Part shown: piece by piece, positions 44,974-53,617 of the stretch
Layout of the letters: every line of letters starts with the position of its first letter
Position numbering within the stretch: position 1 is the first letter of the stretch
NCBI GenBank assembly: GCA_028714855.1
Contig: JAQTLP010000001.1
Span: 312,572-376,571 of the forward strand
Source of the DNA: Phycisphaerae bacterium
GTDB taxonomy: Bacteria > Planctomycetota > Phycisphaerae > Sedimentisphaerales > Anaerobacaceae
Direction: 5' to 3'
DNA: 64,000 nt
Notes under the pieces: model-generated
The model's database searches: none
Seen by the model: only the letters and a program-made list of their open reading frames with translations
Told to the model about the DNA's origin: nothing
Position numbers and translations under genes: made by a program

Positions 44974-47631
44974 ATGAGGAAGTTGGCATTTTCCGTGGTT
45001 TTCTTGGTAGGTTTGGGGGCGGCATTTCTAATTTCAGTTCCAATTGCATTTGCTGACCCGAATCTTATCGGCTGGTGGAACTTCGATGACGGCGGCGGCG
45101 ATATCGCCGGCGACTCAAGCGGCAACGGCTACGACGGCACACTTGTCGGCGGCCCGACTTGGATTGCCGAGGGCAGCGGATATGATGGAAGCGGGTTTCT
45201 TGATTTTGACGGGACGGACGACTACGTCGATGTCAATTATGTCTCTGAAGATGCCTTTTTACTTCCGCGATACACGGTATCGATGTGGTTTCGTCGGGAT
45301 ACGGACAATGATGAGCGAAGCGTCTTTTCGCTTTTTAGACCCAACGCGGAGGGAAACTGGGACGACGCATGGCATGGAATGCTGATATCGCTTAACCGCG
45401 ACGAGGCAGGCAGGATCCGTTATTCTCATCTGTTTCCTTTTGCGGCGGGTGGTGCCGCGGGCAGCACTTATAGTATTTATAGCACGCCCTACACATACGG
45501 CATCGGCCAGTGGCATCACATAGCAGCGGTAAGAGATTCAAATAACAGCAGATTGCTGTACGTTGACGGGGAAGAAGTGGGTTCAAATACACAGGACGTG
45601 GGTGCGTTTGATGAGCCGTTACGGCTATTCATTGGAGCAATAAGACCAGGTTACTTGAAAGCATGGGACGGTGCAATAGATGATGTCCGAATCTATAACC
45701 GCTCATTGTCACAGACCGAGATATTGCAGGTAATGAATAAGATTTTCATTATTGAAGGCACGCCGGTCACGGTGCCCGAAGGTTATATCGGATGGTTCCA
45801 TATATCTCTTGCTTGGGAACCGGATGAGCCGGTAGAAGTTTCTGTGGCTCCCCTTTCAGGTGATACTGATATTACTGTCCTCTATGGCTCGACTCTGCAT
45901 TTCGACTCAACCAATTACGCTGTGCCGCAATCGGTTATCCTTGTTGCAGCGGAAGATGATGATTATCTTAATGAGACAGCCGTTATCCGGGTAAGTGCAG
46001 TTGGTTATATTTCTGTTGATGTCGCCGCCATTGAAGCTGACAACGACCCAGTCCCGCCGGTTATTTATGTCGATGACGATGCCGATGGCGCCGATGATGG
46101 CTCAAGCTGGCATGATGCGTTCAATTATCTGCAGGATGCCTTGTATGCTGCGGCAAATACCGGCGGTGAAGCCAACAACATCAGGGTCGCTCAGGGTACA
46201 TACGAGCCCGACCGCGGACAACACCAAACACCCGGCGATAGAACCGCCTCATTTGATTTGCAGTCTGGCGTAACCTTATATGGCGGCTTTGCCGGCCTTG
46301 GAATGCCCGACCCTAATGTCCGAGAACCGAATTTATACCAGACAATCCTCAGTGGCGACCTCGACGCTAACGATGTTTATGTAAACGACCCACGTGATTT
46401 AATTACTGAGCCGACAAGAGCCGAAAATAGCTACCACGTTGTAGTCAGCAGTTACTCCGATGCAACGGCTGTCATCGACGGCTTTACCATAACTGGTGGA
46501 AACGCCATGACCTCGTGGCCCTATGGCCATGGCGGCGGAATGTTCTGCTATTATAATGCAAATTGCACGGTCAATAACTGTACTTTTCTTGAGAACACCT
46601 CAAGATTCGGTGGAGGACTGGCTGGCAATTCAGGGTGCGATTATTTGCGCGTAACTGACTGCACCTTCTTACGAAACGCAGCAAGCAATAACGGCGGCGG
46701 GATAGATTTATATCAATCGCACTATGTGGTGCTGGCCGATTGCTCATTCATCGGAAACGTTGGCATCAGCACCGGCGCAGGTGGGATGTCAATTATTAAT
46801 TCGAGTTCCCCGACACTAACCAACTGCATATTCGGCGAAAACTCGGCAGATGGCTACGCTGGTGGGATATTCAACAACGGCAGCAGCCCAACACTAACCA
46901 ACTGCATATTCAGCGACAACTCGGCTCTCAATGGTGGTGGAGGTGGGATGTACAACGGCTACTACAGCAGCCCCACGTTGACCAACTGCACTTTCAGCGG
47001 GAACTCGGCGAATACCGAAGGCGGCGGAATGGTCAACGACTACTACAGCAACCCGAATATAACCAACTGCATACTCTGGGGCAATACCGCTCCAGCCGGG
47101 GCGCAGATATATAATATTGAGACAAGCTTTTCAGCTGTTACTTTTTCCGATGTTCAGGGCGGCTTCCCCGGCCTTGGCAATATCGATGCCGACCCCTGCT
47201 TTGTTGACCCTGCCAATGGTGATTATCATCTAAAGAGCGAGGGCTGGAGTTGGGACGCCGAACGCGACCGCTGGACCTATGATGATGTCACTAGCCGCTG
47301 CATCGACGCCGGCAATCCCGGCTCACCGCTCGGCGATGAGTCCCTTTCTGTCCCCGATGACCCGAACAATATCTGGGGACAAAATCTTCGCATCGATATG
47401 GGCGCCTTCGGCGGAACAGCCGAAGCTTCCATCCCGCCCTATGATTGGGCGATGCTTGCTGACTTGACTAACGATGGCCTTGTTGACTTGATTGATTTCG
47501 CCTATCAGGCCGCCGACTGGCTCAATTCCGCCGACAGCCAGCCGGGTGACCTCAGTCGCGATAGCTTGATTGGTATGGATGACCTTGCTTTGCTTGTCGA
47601 GGACTGGCTCACCCAAACCTCCTGGCATTAA
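44974..47631 (+). CDS. Secreted LamG / beta-helix protein with dockerin-like C-terminal tail
   Basis: 885 residues with a signal peptide (LAFSVVFLVGLGAAFLISVP). A LamG/concanavalin-like domain (residues about 30-235; DPNLIGWWNFDDGGGDIAGD and then SQTEILQVMN) comes first, then a beta-sandwich region (about 250-350), and a right-handed beta-helix with repeats of the pattern SSPTLTNCIFSDNSALNGGGG typical of pectin-lyase-like folds. The C-terminus (LTNDGLVDLIDFAYQAADWL and LSRDSLIGMDDLALLVEDWL) is a pair of EF-hand-like calcium loops, a dockerin-type module typical of Phycisphaerae. An extracellular or cell-surface carbohydrate-related role is inferred. Confidence 0.85.
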   Translation: MRKLAFSVVFLVGLGAAFLISVPIAFADPNLIGWWNFDDGGGDIAGDSSGNGYDGTLVGGPTWIAEGSGYDGSGFLDFDGTDDYVDVNYVSEDAFLLPRYTVSMWFRRDTDNDERSVFSLFRPNAEGNWDDAWHGMLISLNRDEAGRIRYSHLFPFAAGGAAGSTYSIYSTPYTYGIGQWHHIAAVRDSNNSRLLYVDGEEVGSNTQDVGAFDEPLRLFIGAIRPGYLKAWDGAIDDVRIYNRSLSQTEILQVMNKIFIIEGTPVTVPEGYIGWFHISLAWEPDEPVEVSVAPLSGDTDITVLYGSTLHFDSTNYAVPQSVILVAAEDDDYLNETAVIRVSAVGYISVDVAAIEADNDPVPPVIYVDDDADGADDGSSWHDAFNYLQDALYAAANTGGEANNIRVAQGTYEPDRGQHQTPGDRTASFDLQSGVTLYGGFAGLGMPDPNVREPNLYQTILSGDLDANDVYVNDPRDLITEPTRAENSYHVVVSSYSDATAVIDGFTITGGNAMTSWPYGHGGGMFCYYNANCTVNNCTFLENTSRFGGGLAGNSGCDYLRVTDCTFLRNAASNNGGGIDLYQSHYVVLADCSFIGNVGISTGAGGMSIINSSSPTLTNCIFGENSADGYAGGIFNNGSSPTLTNCIFSDNSALNGGGGGMYNGYYSSPTLTNCTFSGNSANTEGGGMVNDYYSNPNITNCILWGNTAPAGAQIYNIETSFSAVTFSDVQGGFPGLGNIDADPCFVDPANGDYHLKSEGWSWDAERDRWTYDDVTSRCIDAGNPGSPLGDESLSVPDDPNNIWGQNLRIDMGAFGGTAEASIPPYDWAMLADLTNDGLVDLIDFAYQAADWLNSADSQPGDLSRDSLIGMDDLALLVEDWLTQTSWH

Positions 47632-47698
47632 TGACAAAAAATTTCAATAGCTTTTACCCTTATTTTTAAATTTTGTAATTTGCCCTGCTTTGCAGCAT

Positions 47699-47753
47699 TT
47701 TCCCGTACATTTGTACCAATTTCCCGTACATTTTTAGCAATTTGTACCACTTT
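47699..47753. repeat. Left arm of 55-bp inverted repeat around the ECF sigma operon
   Basis: The reverse complement of 47699-47753 matches 49600-49654 in 53 of 55 positions. Within each arm are two tandem units containing GTACA and TGTAC half-sites (one pair separated by AA, the other by 12 bases). It lies 102 bases before the sigma start. Confidence 0.9.
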
Positions 47754-47855
47754 TTCGACAACTCTTGTCCCCCATAGCCTAAAATAAAAGTTTAATTTAT
47801 TTCTAAATCATTTATAATAGAGGGTTTAGCCCTAAATTGTTTAAGAGCTTCGATT

Positions 47856-48479
47856 ATGACGCCTTTTTCGAAAAACCAGACCGACGCCGAACTGTTCGCT
47901 CGCTTCTCTGCCGGCGAGGAAGCCGCGTTTCGTGAAATCGTAAATCGTTACAAAAACGGCCTTTATGCGTTTCTGCGCCATTTTATAAACCGCCAGGACC
48001 TCATCGAAGACGTCTTTCAGGAGACCTTCTTACAGCTATTCACCAGCCGGGAAAGTTTCGACTCCGACCGGCCTCTGCGCCCCTGGCTGTTCACTATCGC
48101 CGCGAATAAAGCGAAGGATGCCCTTCGCAAACAGCAGCGAACGCCCACCGCCACAATAGGGACCTTCGCCGATGCCCAGGAAATGTCGTTCGATGACGTC
48201 CTGGACAGCCTTACTTCCGACAGCACAAAGCCTTATGAAAAATTGGAGGATGGCGAAGTTGCCTCGCAGGTCAGACAGGTTATAGCGGATATGCCGGAAA
48301 ACCTGCGGGAAATTTTGATTTTAGCCTATTTTAACCAATTTTCTTACAAACAAATGGCTGACGTCTTAAGTATACCTATTGGAACAGTTAAAAGCAGGTT
48401 GCACACAGCCGTTGGACGGTTCTCTAAAGACTGGAAAACAGCTTTTAGGAGCAAAAAACCAGATGACCGAGCTAAATAA
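47856..48479 (+). CDS. ECF-type RNA polymerase sigma factor
   Basis: 207 residues. Region 2 is in AAFREIVNRYKNGLYAFLRHF and RQDLIEDVFQETFLQLFTSR, region 4 in LREILILAYFNQFSYKQMADV and SIPIGTVKSRLHTAVGR. No region 3 is present, as expected for an ECF factor. Its 3' end overlaps the start of the membrane-anchored partner gene at 48463 by 17 bases, so the partner is probably its anti-sigma regulator. The operon sits between the arms of an inverted repeat. Confidence 0.93.
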   Translation: MTPFSKNQTDAELFARFSAGEEAAFREIVNRYKNGLYAFLRHFINRQDLIEDVFQETFLQLFTSRESFDSDRPLRPWLFTIAANKAKDALRKQQRTPTATIGTFADAQEMSFDDVLDSLTSDSTKPYEKLEDGEVASQVRQVIADMPENLREILILAYFNQFSYKQMADVLSIPIGTVKSRLHTAVGRFSKDWKTAFRSKKPDDRAK

Positions 48480-49494
48480 CCAGCAGAAGCAATTATTATT
48501 TGACTACTGCTTGGGTTTGACCTCCGAGCAAGTATCCGCCGAAGCCGAGCAGCTAATCGCCTCGAACAAGCAGGCCGCCGAGATTCACTCGAAACTCAAA
48601 GCCGCGCTTTCACCGCTTAAAACCCTCGAATCTGAGTCCTGCCCTGATAGTTTGGCAGAGGGCACGATTTGGCGGCTAAAAAATGCCGCGCGTTCGAGCC
48701 AGCTTCGGCTGGAGCAATTGCTTTCCGACGAACAGGCCAAAGGCATTACCGATAAGAGCCGGTTCTGGAAGAACTTGGGCGAAATAGTGGCGACCGCGGC
48801 GGTGATACTGTTTGTCGCTGGGGTTTCAATTGGTCCTTTGAATATGGCACGTCAAAAATCCCGCCAGCAGGCCTGCCTGATGCAATTGCAGCGGATTGGG
48901 CAGGGCATAAATGCCTACAGTTCCGACCACGAAGGCAAACTGCCTGCTGTTGCGACCGCGATGGGCGCACCGTGGTGGAAGGTGGGCTATCAAGGCAAGG
49001 AAAATCAGTCTAATACCCGGCATATATGGCTTTTGGTAAAAGGCGATTACGTTCAACCCGCCGATTTTGTCTGTCCCGGCAGGAGCCAATGCCAAACGGC
49101 GCAGTTAACCCCTTCAGAAATGCAAAACTATAACGATTTCCCCTCCAAAAAATGCGTAGCCTACAGTTTCAGAATAAGAGCCAATAAAGCCGCGGACGCG
49201 GCTTCGCAGGGGCGAAAAGTGCTGGCGGCGGATGCGAATCCGCTTTTTGAAGGTTTGCCGAACGATTATTCCAAGCCGTTAAAGCTCCAGCCGGGCATAG
49301 ATTCATTGCTTACTAATAGCGTCAATCATAACAATCGCGGCCAAAATGTTTTGTTCTGCGACGGCAGCTCAGAGTTCTTAAAGTCCCGCCAGATAGATAC
49401 TTCCGGCGATGATATCTTCACACTGCAGGACACATCTACATACAAAGGCGTCGAGGTGCCGGCCCACGAAACAGACGATTTCCTCGCACCATAA
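48463..49494 (+). CDS. Membrane-anchored anti-sigma candidate with H-x(10)-DG motif
   Basis: 343 residues from the ATG at 48463, which overlaps the sigma stop; a frame extension to 48379 lies inside the sigma gene. The cytoplasmic N-terminus (about 100 residues: QLLFDYCLGLTSEQVSAEAE) resembles an anti-sigma domain. One transmembrane helix (EIVATAAVILFVAGVSIGPL) is followed by ARQKSRQQACLMQLQRIGQGINAY, a pseudopilin-like start, and near the end HNNRGQNVLFCDGSSEFL, a planctomycete H-x-DG type motif (H plus 10 residues plus DG). A role as the regulator of the sigma is inferred from overlap and topology. Confidence 0.75.
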   Translation: MTELNNQQKQLLFDYCLGLTSEQVSAEAEQLIASNKQAAEIHSKLKAALSPLKTLESESCPDSLAEGTIWRLKNAARSSQLRLEQLLSDEQAKGITDKSRFWKNLGEIVATAAVILFVAGVSIGPLNMARQKSRQQACLMQLQRIGQGINAYSSDHEGKLPAVATAMGAPWWKVGYQGKENQSNTRHIWLLVKGDYVQPADFVCPGRSQCQTAQLTPSEMQNYNDFPSKKCVAYSFRIRANKAADAASQGRKVLAADANPLFEGLPNDYSKPLKLQPGIDSLLTNSVNHNNRGQNVLFCDGSSEFLKSRQIDTSGDDIFTLQDTSTYKGVEVPAHETDDFLAP

Positions 49495-49568
49495 CTCAAT
49501 TTTTCTTCGGCGTTCATCAAATCTCAATTCGTTAATTTAGGCAATAAGGGTAATTTGGGGTAGCATCA

Positions 49569-49590
49569 AACGCGCAAGTTCGCGTTTTTT
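49569..49590 (+). terminator. Intrinsic terminator after the sigma operon
   Basis: A 6-bp stem (AACGCG at 49569-49574 with CGCGTT at 49581-49586) with a 6-base loop is followed by T residues to 49590. It lies 75 bases after the stop of the anti-sigma gene and just before the right inverted repeat. Confidence 0.7.
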
Positions 49591-49599
49591 GGCGGGTAG

Positions 49600-49654
49600 A
49601 AAGTGGTAGAAATTGCTAAAAATGTACGGGAAATTGGTACAAATGTACGTGAAA
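49600..49654. repeat. Right arm of 55-bp inverted repeat around the ECF sigma operon
   Basis: Matches the reverse complement of 47699-47753 with two differences. It lies 9 bases after the terminator, with the operon exactly centred: the gaps from each arm to the genes are 102 and 105 bases. Confidence 0.9.
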
Positions 49655-49997
49655 GTGAGACAATTTTGGACGCGCCAGCCATCATAAAAAAGATGTCGAG
49701 GTCTGCGCTGCACTCTGAAAAAAAATTGTCAGGTGAAGTGGAAACTACTGCTGATTATTCGGCCTTTCTCTTGGATGGGAATCCAGTTAAATCTCTTATA
49801 TGGATTACACGGCCATTATCGACCGTAAGCGCAACCCTATTATTGAGTTGCTCCACCTTTGTTATTCTTAATGCAGTCGTAGCATTATTAGAACATCCTT
49901 TTTTCTTTTGTTCGTTATTCTGTTCGTTCATCCCTTATCCTTTCAGTCCTTAACGACTACGATATTACCTATTAAGTAGTTCTAAATCAAGTTTACT
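49655..49997. other. 343-base intergenic region without a supported gene
   Basis: Contains the end of a 116-codon open frame that starts inside the repeat; it shows no family similarity, has an unlikely hydrophobic tail, and is considered spurious. No other signal was seen. Confidence 0.6.
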
Positions 49998-51017
49998 TTA
50001 TTGACTTTTTGTAGCGTCCACGCTTTTTATGGCTTGTTCAGCGGGATGACAATTTTTCAAATTATTTTCAAGCCATTTATCCATGAAGAGATATAGTAAA
50101 TCCGCTACGGCTGCACCGATTTCAGCATCGTATCTACTCGTCCATATATTTCTTGAGGCTGAATCTACACATAAAAAACCAAGTACATCATGTGTTTCAA
50201 TAAGAGTCTTTCTGTGGGGGGTACTTTCAGTAGGCTTTAAGAGTTTACGAATGGGCCATAGTATCGTTGAGCGATATGGTAATACCCATGACCTACTACC
50301 TTGTATCCCTTTTCCATACGTTGTAAAACTGGAATTCTCGTACGCGCGATAGCGATAAGCTCTCGGGATGTTATTCTCCAAATAAAAGTTGCAGTCTCCA
50401 CGGAAAAGAGAGCAAAATGCCGAATTACACGAAAGCCGGTCTTTATCATTGGGGTAAGTAGAATAATTCTTATTAGGCCAGTCTGAGTTGGAGTCGTGCA
50501 CAAAAAGTTCTGCATAAATTTTTTCTCTTCGGTGGTCGATGTCTAGTCCTTGCAGACCTGCGATTCCACCGTCGACTTTCAAGAGTTTGATGCAAGCCCT
50601 TACTTTTGTGCCCGTAACGATCTCGAATCCAGAGGTGAGAGCAGACAAAATATTCTTTAGAGTGATCCCGAATTCGGATTCATTCATTGTATTGATATGA
50701 TACATCGCGTCTCGCAAAATATGGGCAATAGGATGAAATATTCTAATTGCATCTGCATAACGAGCTTTGCGTGCATATCTAAGAGACTGAATGAAAGCAA
50801 AGATAATTGCCGCCGCCAAGTATACCAAAAGTATGATCACGTGCCAAAACTCGGGGTTCGTAGTTTTTGTGGTCGCAAGGAAAAAGAGGGATATAGTAAT
50901 AACGGAAGCGATAAGGTTTATGCTTTCCCAAGGATACCTCCAAAAACGACCGGTACTTATACTATCGAGAAGTCTGTTCCATTTCTCATTATGATAAGCA
51001 TAAGTGTCCCAAGCCAT
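49998..51017 (-). CDS. Two-TM protein with a possible GAF-like cytoplasmic domain, function unknown
   Basis: 339 residues. Two transmembrane helices near the N-terminus (SINLIASVITISLFFLATT and VIILLVYLAAAIIFAFIQSL, residues about 32-85) are followed by a soluble domain with mixed alpha/beta pattern that ends in GAAVADLLYLFMDKWLENN. Segments such as RACIKLLKVDGG and GFLCVDSASRNIWTSRYDAE are reminiscent of GAF-type sensing domains, but this is not certain. It is in AT-richer DNA next to the GmrSD-like gene and may be part of an accessory or defence locus. The two genes are separated by 223 bases and share direction. Confidence 0.6.
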   Translation of the reverse strand: MAWDTYAYHNEKWNRLLDSISTGRFWRYPWESINLIASVITISLFFLATTKTTNPEFWHVIILLVYLAAAIIFAFIQSLRYARKARYADAIRIFHPIAHILRDAMYHINTMNESEFGITLKNILSALTSGFEIVTGTKVRACIKLLKVDGGIAGLQGLDIDHRREKIYAELFVHDSNSDWPNKNYSTYPNDKDRLSCNSAFCSLFRGDCNFYLENNIPRAYRYRAYENSSFTTYGKGIQGSRSWVLPYRSTILWPIRKLLKPTESTPHRKTLIETHDVLGFLCVDSASRNIWTSRYDAEIGAAVADLLYLFMDKWLENNLKNCHPAEQAIKSVDATKSQ

Positions 51018-51240
51018 CTTCTGAGTCTCCCATCTACCTTTTATAGTATTTATCTTAGAAGTAATCTTAATTCAAGCATTTTTTGCATAATTTTTACGAT
51101 TTTAGTTTTAATACAATATTTATGGCTGTCTGGTGTATGGGCTTAACTATCAAGATTCCAACCCCTCGACTTTTCACTTTCGTTCAGGATAAGCCGAAAA
51201 AAGAAAGTCGGGGAAAGGGGGCGGAGAAAAAAGTTGTTTA

Positions 51241-52935
51241 TCAGGGACCAATCCAGATCTGTGTCATCTTTTTAACCAATTCCTCGCCACGAGCGATGAT
51301 TTCGCCTTCCGTCCATTGGGAATATTTTGTCAATTCACTAGTTATGGTAACCTCCGAGACAGAATAATAATTTCTGCACTTTTCAGCAAATCCTTTGTTT
51401 TTAGCATCATTGTTAAGTTTCGTACCTAAAATAGTTAAATTGCCAATTTTCCAAGCGAAGGGCGCAAGGTTTTTACGATTAGGCCAATCACCACCAGCAT
51501 TGAGCGGGAAAATATGCTCAAGATTTACTCTATCAAACCCTATCTCCTTTGTTTCACTTTGCATTGCCTTTGCGAGATTAGTCATAAGCCAAATAGCCTG
51601 CTTTCTATTTAGCTCTACATCTTTTGCATTTTCTTGGACTGTGGCATCTTGTGGATTTATTCTGGCCAATATATCTTTTGCAGCTGAAAGGCATTTTGCG
51701 CTTCTCTCTTTTGTCGACTTTTTTCCTCGTAATTCGCGTGCAGCTGCGTAAAGTGCTGTCTCAAGATCGGACGGATTCAAATTTGAGAGTACCGAGTGAC
51801 GGATGAAAAGGGCAATGATTGATTCTGACAATTTAACAAAATCGTTGTCGTTAAGACAAGCTAAACCGGCCAATAATAAAGGAAAGCTTGAAGTTGCGTT
51901 CAGGTTTTTCACTAAACCTTCTACAGACTCACGAGCATCTTTTGGGATATCGTTATCAATATCGAGAATGGAAATATAATTATCGCACTCTTGGGCGCAC
52001 ATTTCTGCAAAAGACAGACTTTCGATTCCTTGGCTGATTAGATGGTTTTTCATCTCAGCAAACAATCCTCTGGCCTTAAGATCTCCATACATGGAAAGCC
52101 ACATGTGCCGCAGGAAACGAGAAATATCTCTGCGACCCATTTGTTGCAACATATAGTTCCATCTTTCCCTAACTCGGTCACGATTGCCTTGGTTACCAGC
52201 CTTTTGCATAAGTAAATTTAGCAATAAATCAGGGACGGATAATCGTAAACCACGATCGTTCAGTGTTTCAAAAATACTATAGGCATCTTCCTCTGACTGA
52301 ACAACGATGGCGACCATGTTCATTCCTTTTGTCAAGCAGTCACGAAGACCTTTTAAAATCTGTATGGATTCTATAAGTGGCTTATCTTTTACTAAGTACG
52401 CAACCTTATCATATAAAAATTTGTATGCAGACTGAATTAAGTGGTGTGATCTAAGTGTAGGAGTAAGATTTATGGGGGAATCCAGTTTAACCGTCTGCAT
52501 AAAAAATGTCTCGTCTAGTTCTCCAAGATTAAGCGAGTATTGCACTGGTAAGGTATCTTCCTTCTCGACAAACTCCCGTTGTATATCTCTCGCCAAGTCT
52601 GCTCCTGTGTGGTTGGAACTATCGTCGAGTTGTCTTGCTATGTCACGTAGGCAAGACAGTAAAATGGTCGCAGTAGCAAGTCTTTGTTGGCCGTCTAGTA
52701 GGGTGATTGTCTGGTCTTCTTCTTGCAGTACGATGGGGCCTAGAAAGTAGGTTGCAGAGACACGATCTGCATCAAACAAACCTTTGAAGACAAGAAGATC
52801 ATCCCAAAAAGTTGCAATCTGGCTATTCTCCCAGCTAAATCCTCGCTGGAAACGTGGAAGGACGACACTCCGTCGTTCATTATTTCCTAATAACGAGCCG
52901 ATCGTTGCAGGACGAGGAACAAAACTGTTGCCCAT
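51241..52935 (-). CDS. GmrSD-like DUF262/DUF1524 protein (possible type IV restriction enzyme)
   Basis: 564 residues. The N-terminal DUF262 domain has LPRFQRGFSWENSQIATFWDD and the NTP-binding LLDGQQRLATATILL (DGQQR, near residue 80). The C-terminal DUF1524 HNH nuclease is marked by LEHIFPLNAGGDW (histidine at 474) and FAWKIGNLTILGTKLNND. Both are found in GmrSD-type enzymes that cut glucosylated or otherwise modified DNA, and in related anti-phage systems such as SspE and BrxU. Length and domain order fit a single-chain version. The start has GAGGTGAG 2 bases upstream. It is next to the 49998 gene in an AT-richer island and beside repeat-rich DNA, which suggests horizontal acquisition. Target unknown. 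Confidence 0.85.
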   Translation of the reverse strand: MGNSFVPRPATIGSLLGNNERRSVVLPRFQRGFSWENSQIATFWDDLLVFKGLFDADRVSATYFLGPIVLQEEDQTITLLDGQQRLATATILLSCLRDIARQLDDSSNHTGADLARDIQREFVEKEDTLPVQYSLNLGELDETFFMQTVKLDSPINLTPTLRSHHLIQSAYKFLYDKVAYLVKDKPLIESIQILKGLRDCLTKGMNMVAIVVQSEEDAYSIFETLNDRGLRLSVPDLLLNLLMQKAGNQGNRDRVRERWNYMLQQMGRRDISRFLRHMWLSMYGDLKARGLFAEMKNHLISQGIESLSFAEMCAQECDNYISILDIDNDIPKDARESVEGLVKNLNATSSFPLLLAGLACLNDNDFVKLSESIIALFIRHSVLSNLNPSDLETALYAAARELRGKKSTKERSAKCLSAAKDILARINPQDATVQENAKDVELNRKQAIWLMTNLAKAMQSETKEIGFDRVNLEHIFPLNAGGDWPNRKNLAPFAWKIGNLTILGTKLNNDAKNKGFAEKCRNYYSVSEVTITSELTKYSQWTEGEIIARGEELVKKMTQIWIGP

Positions 52936-53185
52936 AACTCACCTCAATTAACGAAATCATGCTTTTTCACTCGACATAAGAGATTGTCTCTGAAGTTGTT
53001 AAGACTATTAAAATGATAATTAACTGTCAAGATTCCATTTTGCGTCTTTTTGTGGTTAATTTTCGTTTGACTTTTCTTCAAAAATATGTTAAAATTCCCG
53101 CCAGTTTGTCAGTAGACGAACACATATCGCCCAGCAGGGCAAGTCTTCAGGGTTAGCAAACCCAATTTCCCTTAAATCGTAAATA

Positions 53186-53286
53186 GTAAATCATAAATAA
53201 TAAATGGGGTTACTAATGCCATCCGGCTAAAATCTTGTTCGCCTAAGGCGGTTCAAACAAACATTTGTAAATCATAAATAATAAAT
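53186..53286 (+). repeat. 20-base direct repeat pair in AT-rich spacer
   Basis: The same 20-base AT-rich unit, starting GTAAATCATAAA, occurs at 53186-53205 and 53267-53286. The 682-base gap 52936-53617 has no supported gene and holds several repeats. Confidence 0.75.
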
Positions 53287-53482
53287 TTTTCTTCGTAGCG
53301 TTAGCGAAGAAGAAAGCAGAGGTTGTCTGCCTTGAGTGGAAAAATCAATCAAAATGAAGTTAATTATGCAAAACGAACCCAATTTCCAAAACCCCCAAAA
53401 TGATTATAACTCTATTGGCAGCAATAACTAACAACTACAAACTACGAACTATGAACTCGCAAAAACAAACCCAAACAAAGCC

Positions 53483-53513
53483 AATTTTACCCGCCCCTTT
53501 GGTGGGTAAAATT
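53483..53513. repeat. REP-like palindrome
   Basis: AATTTTACCC (53483-53492) pairs with GGGTAAAATT (53504-53513); the stem extends to 13 bp with one G-U pair and a CCTTT loop. It precedes two copies of a GAGCGNAGTCGA motif. Confidence 0.65.
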
Positions 53514-53514
53514 G

Positions 53515-53572
53515 CCCTGAGCGAAGTCGAAGGGCCTGTAGCGACTAATTTGTCCCGAGCGCAGTCGAGGGA
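53515..53572. repeat. Two degenerate GAGCGNAGTCGA REP-like units
   Basis: CCCTGAGCGAAGTCGAAGGG at 53515-53534 and TCCCGAGCGCAGTCGAGGGA at 53553-53572 are near-palindromic units of a type often scattered in bacterial intergenic DNA. Confidence 0.6.
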
Positions 53573-53587
53573 TCTATCAAAACAACT

Positions 53588-53605
53588 GTCCGCCATCGGC
53601 GGGAC
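53588..53605 (-). terminator. Possible terminator downstream of the GT39-TPR gene
   Basis: GTCCGCC and GGCGGGAC form a 7-bp stem (one bulged G) around ATC, just beyond the stop of the minus-strand gene at 53618. A weakly T-rich AGTTGTTTTG follows on the minus strand. Confidence 0.4.
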
Positions 53606-53617
53606 AAAATGCCGTTT

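Noticed and set aside
48379-48462. Upstream start of the anti-sigma gene
   Set aside because: The extension lies entirely inside the sigma gene; the ATG at 48463 gives a natural overlap with the sigma stop.
49603-49953. 116-codon plus-strand frame after the sigma operon
   Set aside because: Starts within the inverted repeat, has no family features and ends in a hydrophobic tail typical of random AT-rich sequence.
53186-53286. CRISPR array
   Set aside because: Only two copies of an AT-rich unit with an unlike spacer size, no leader and no cas genes.
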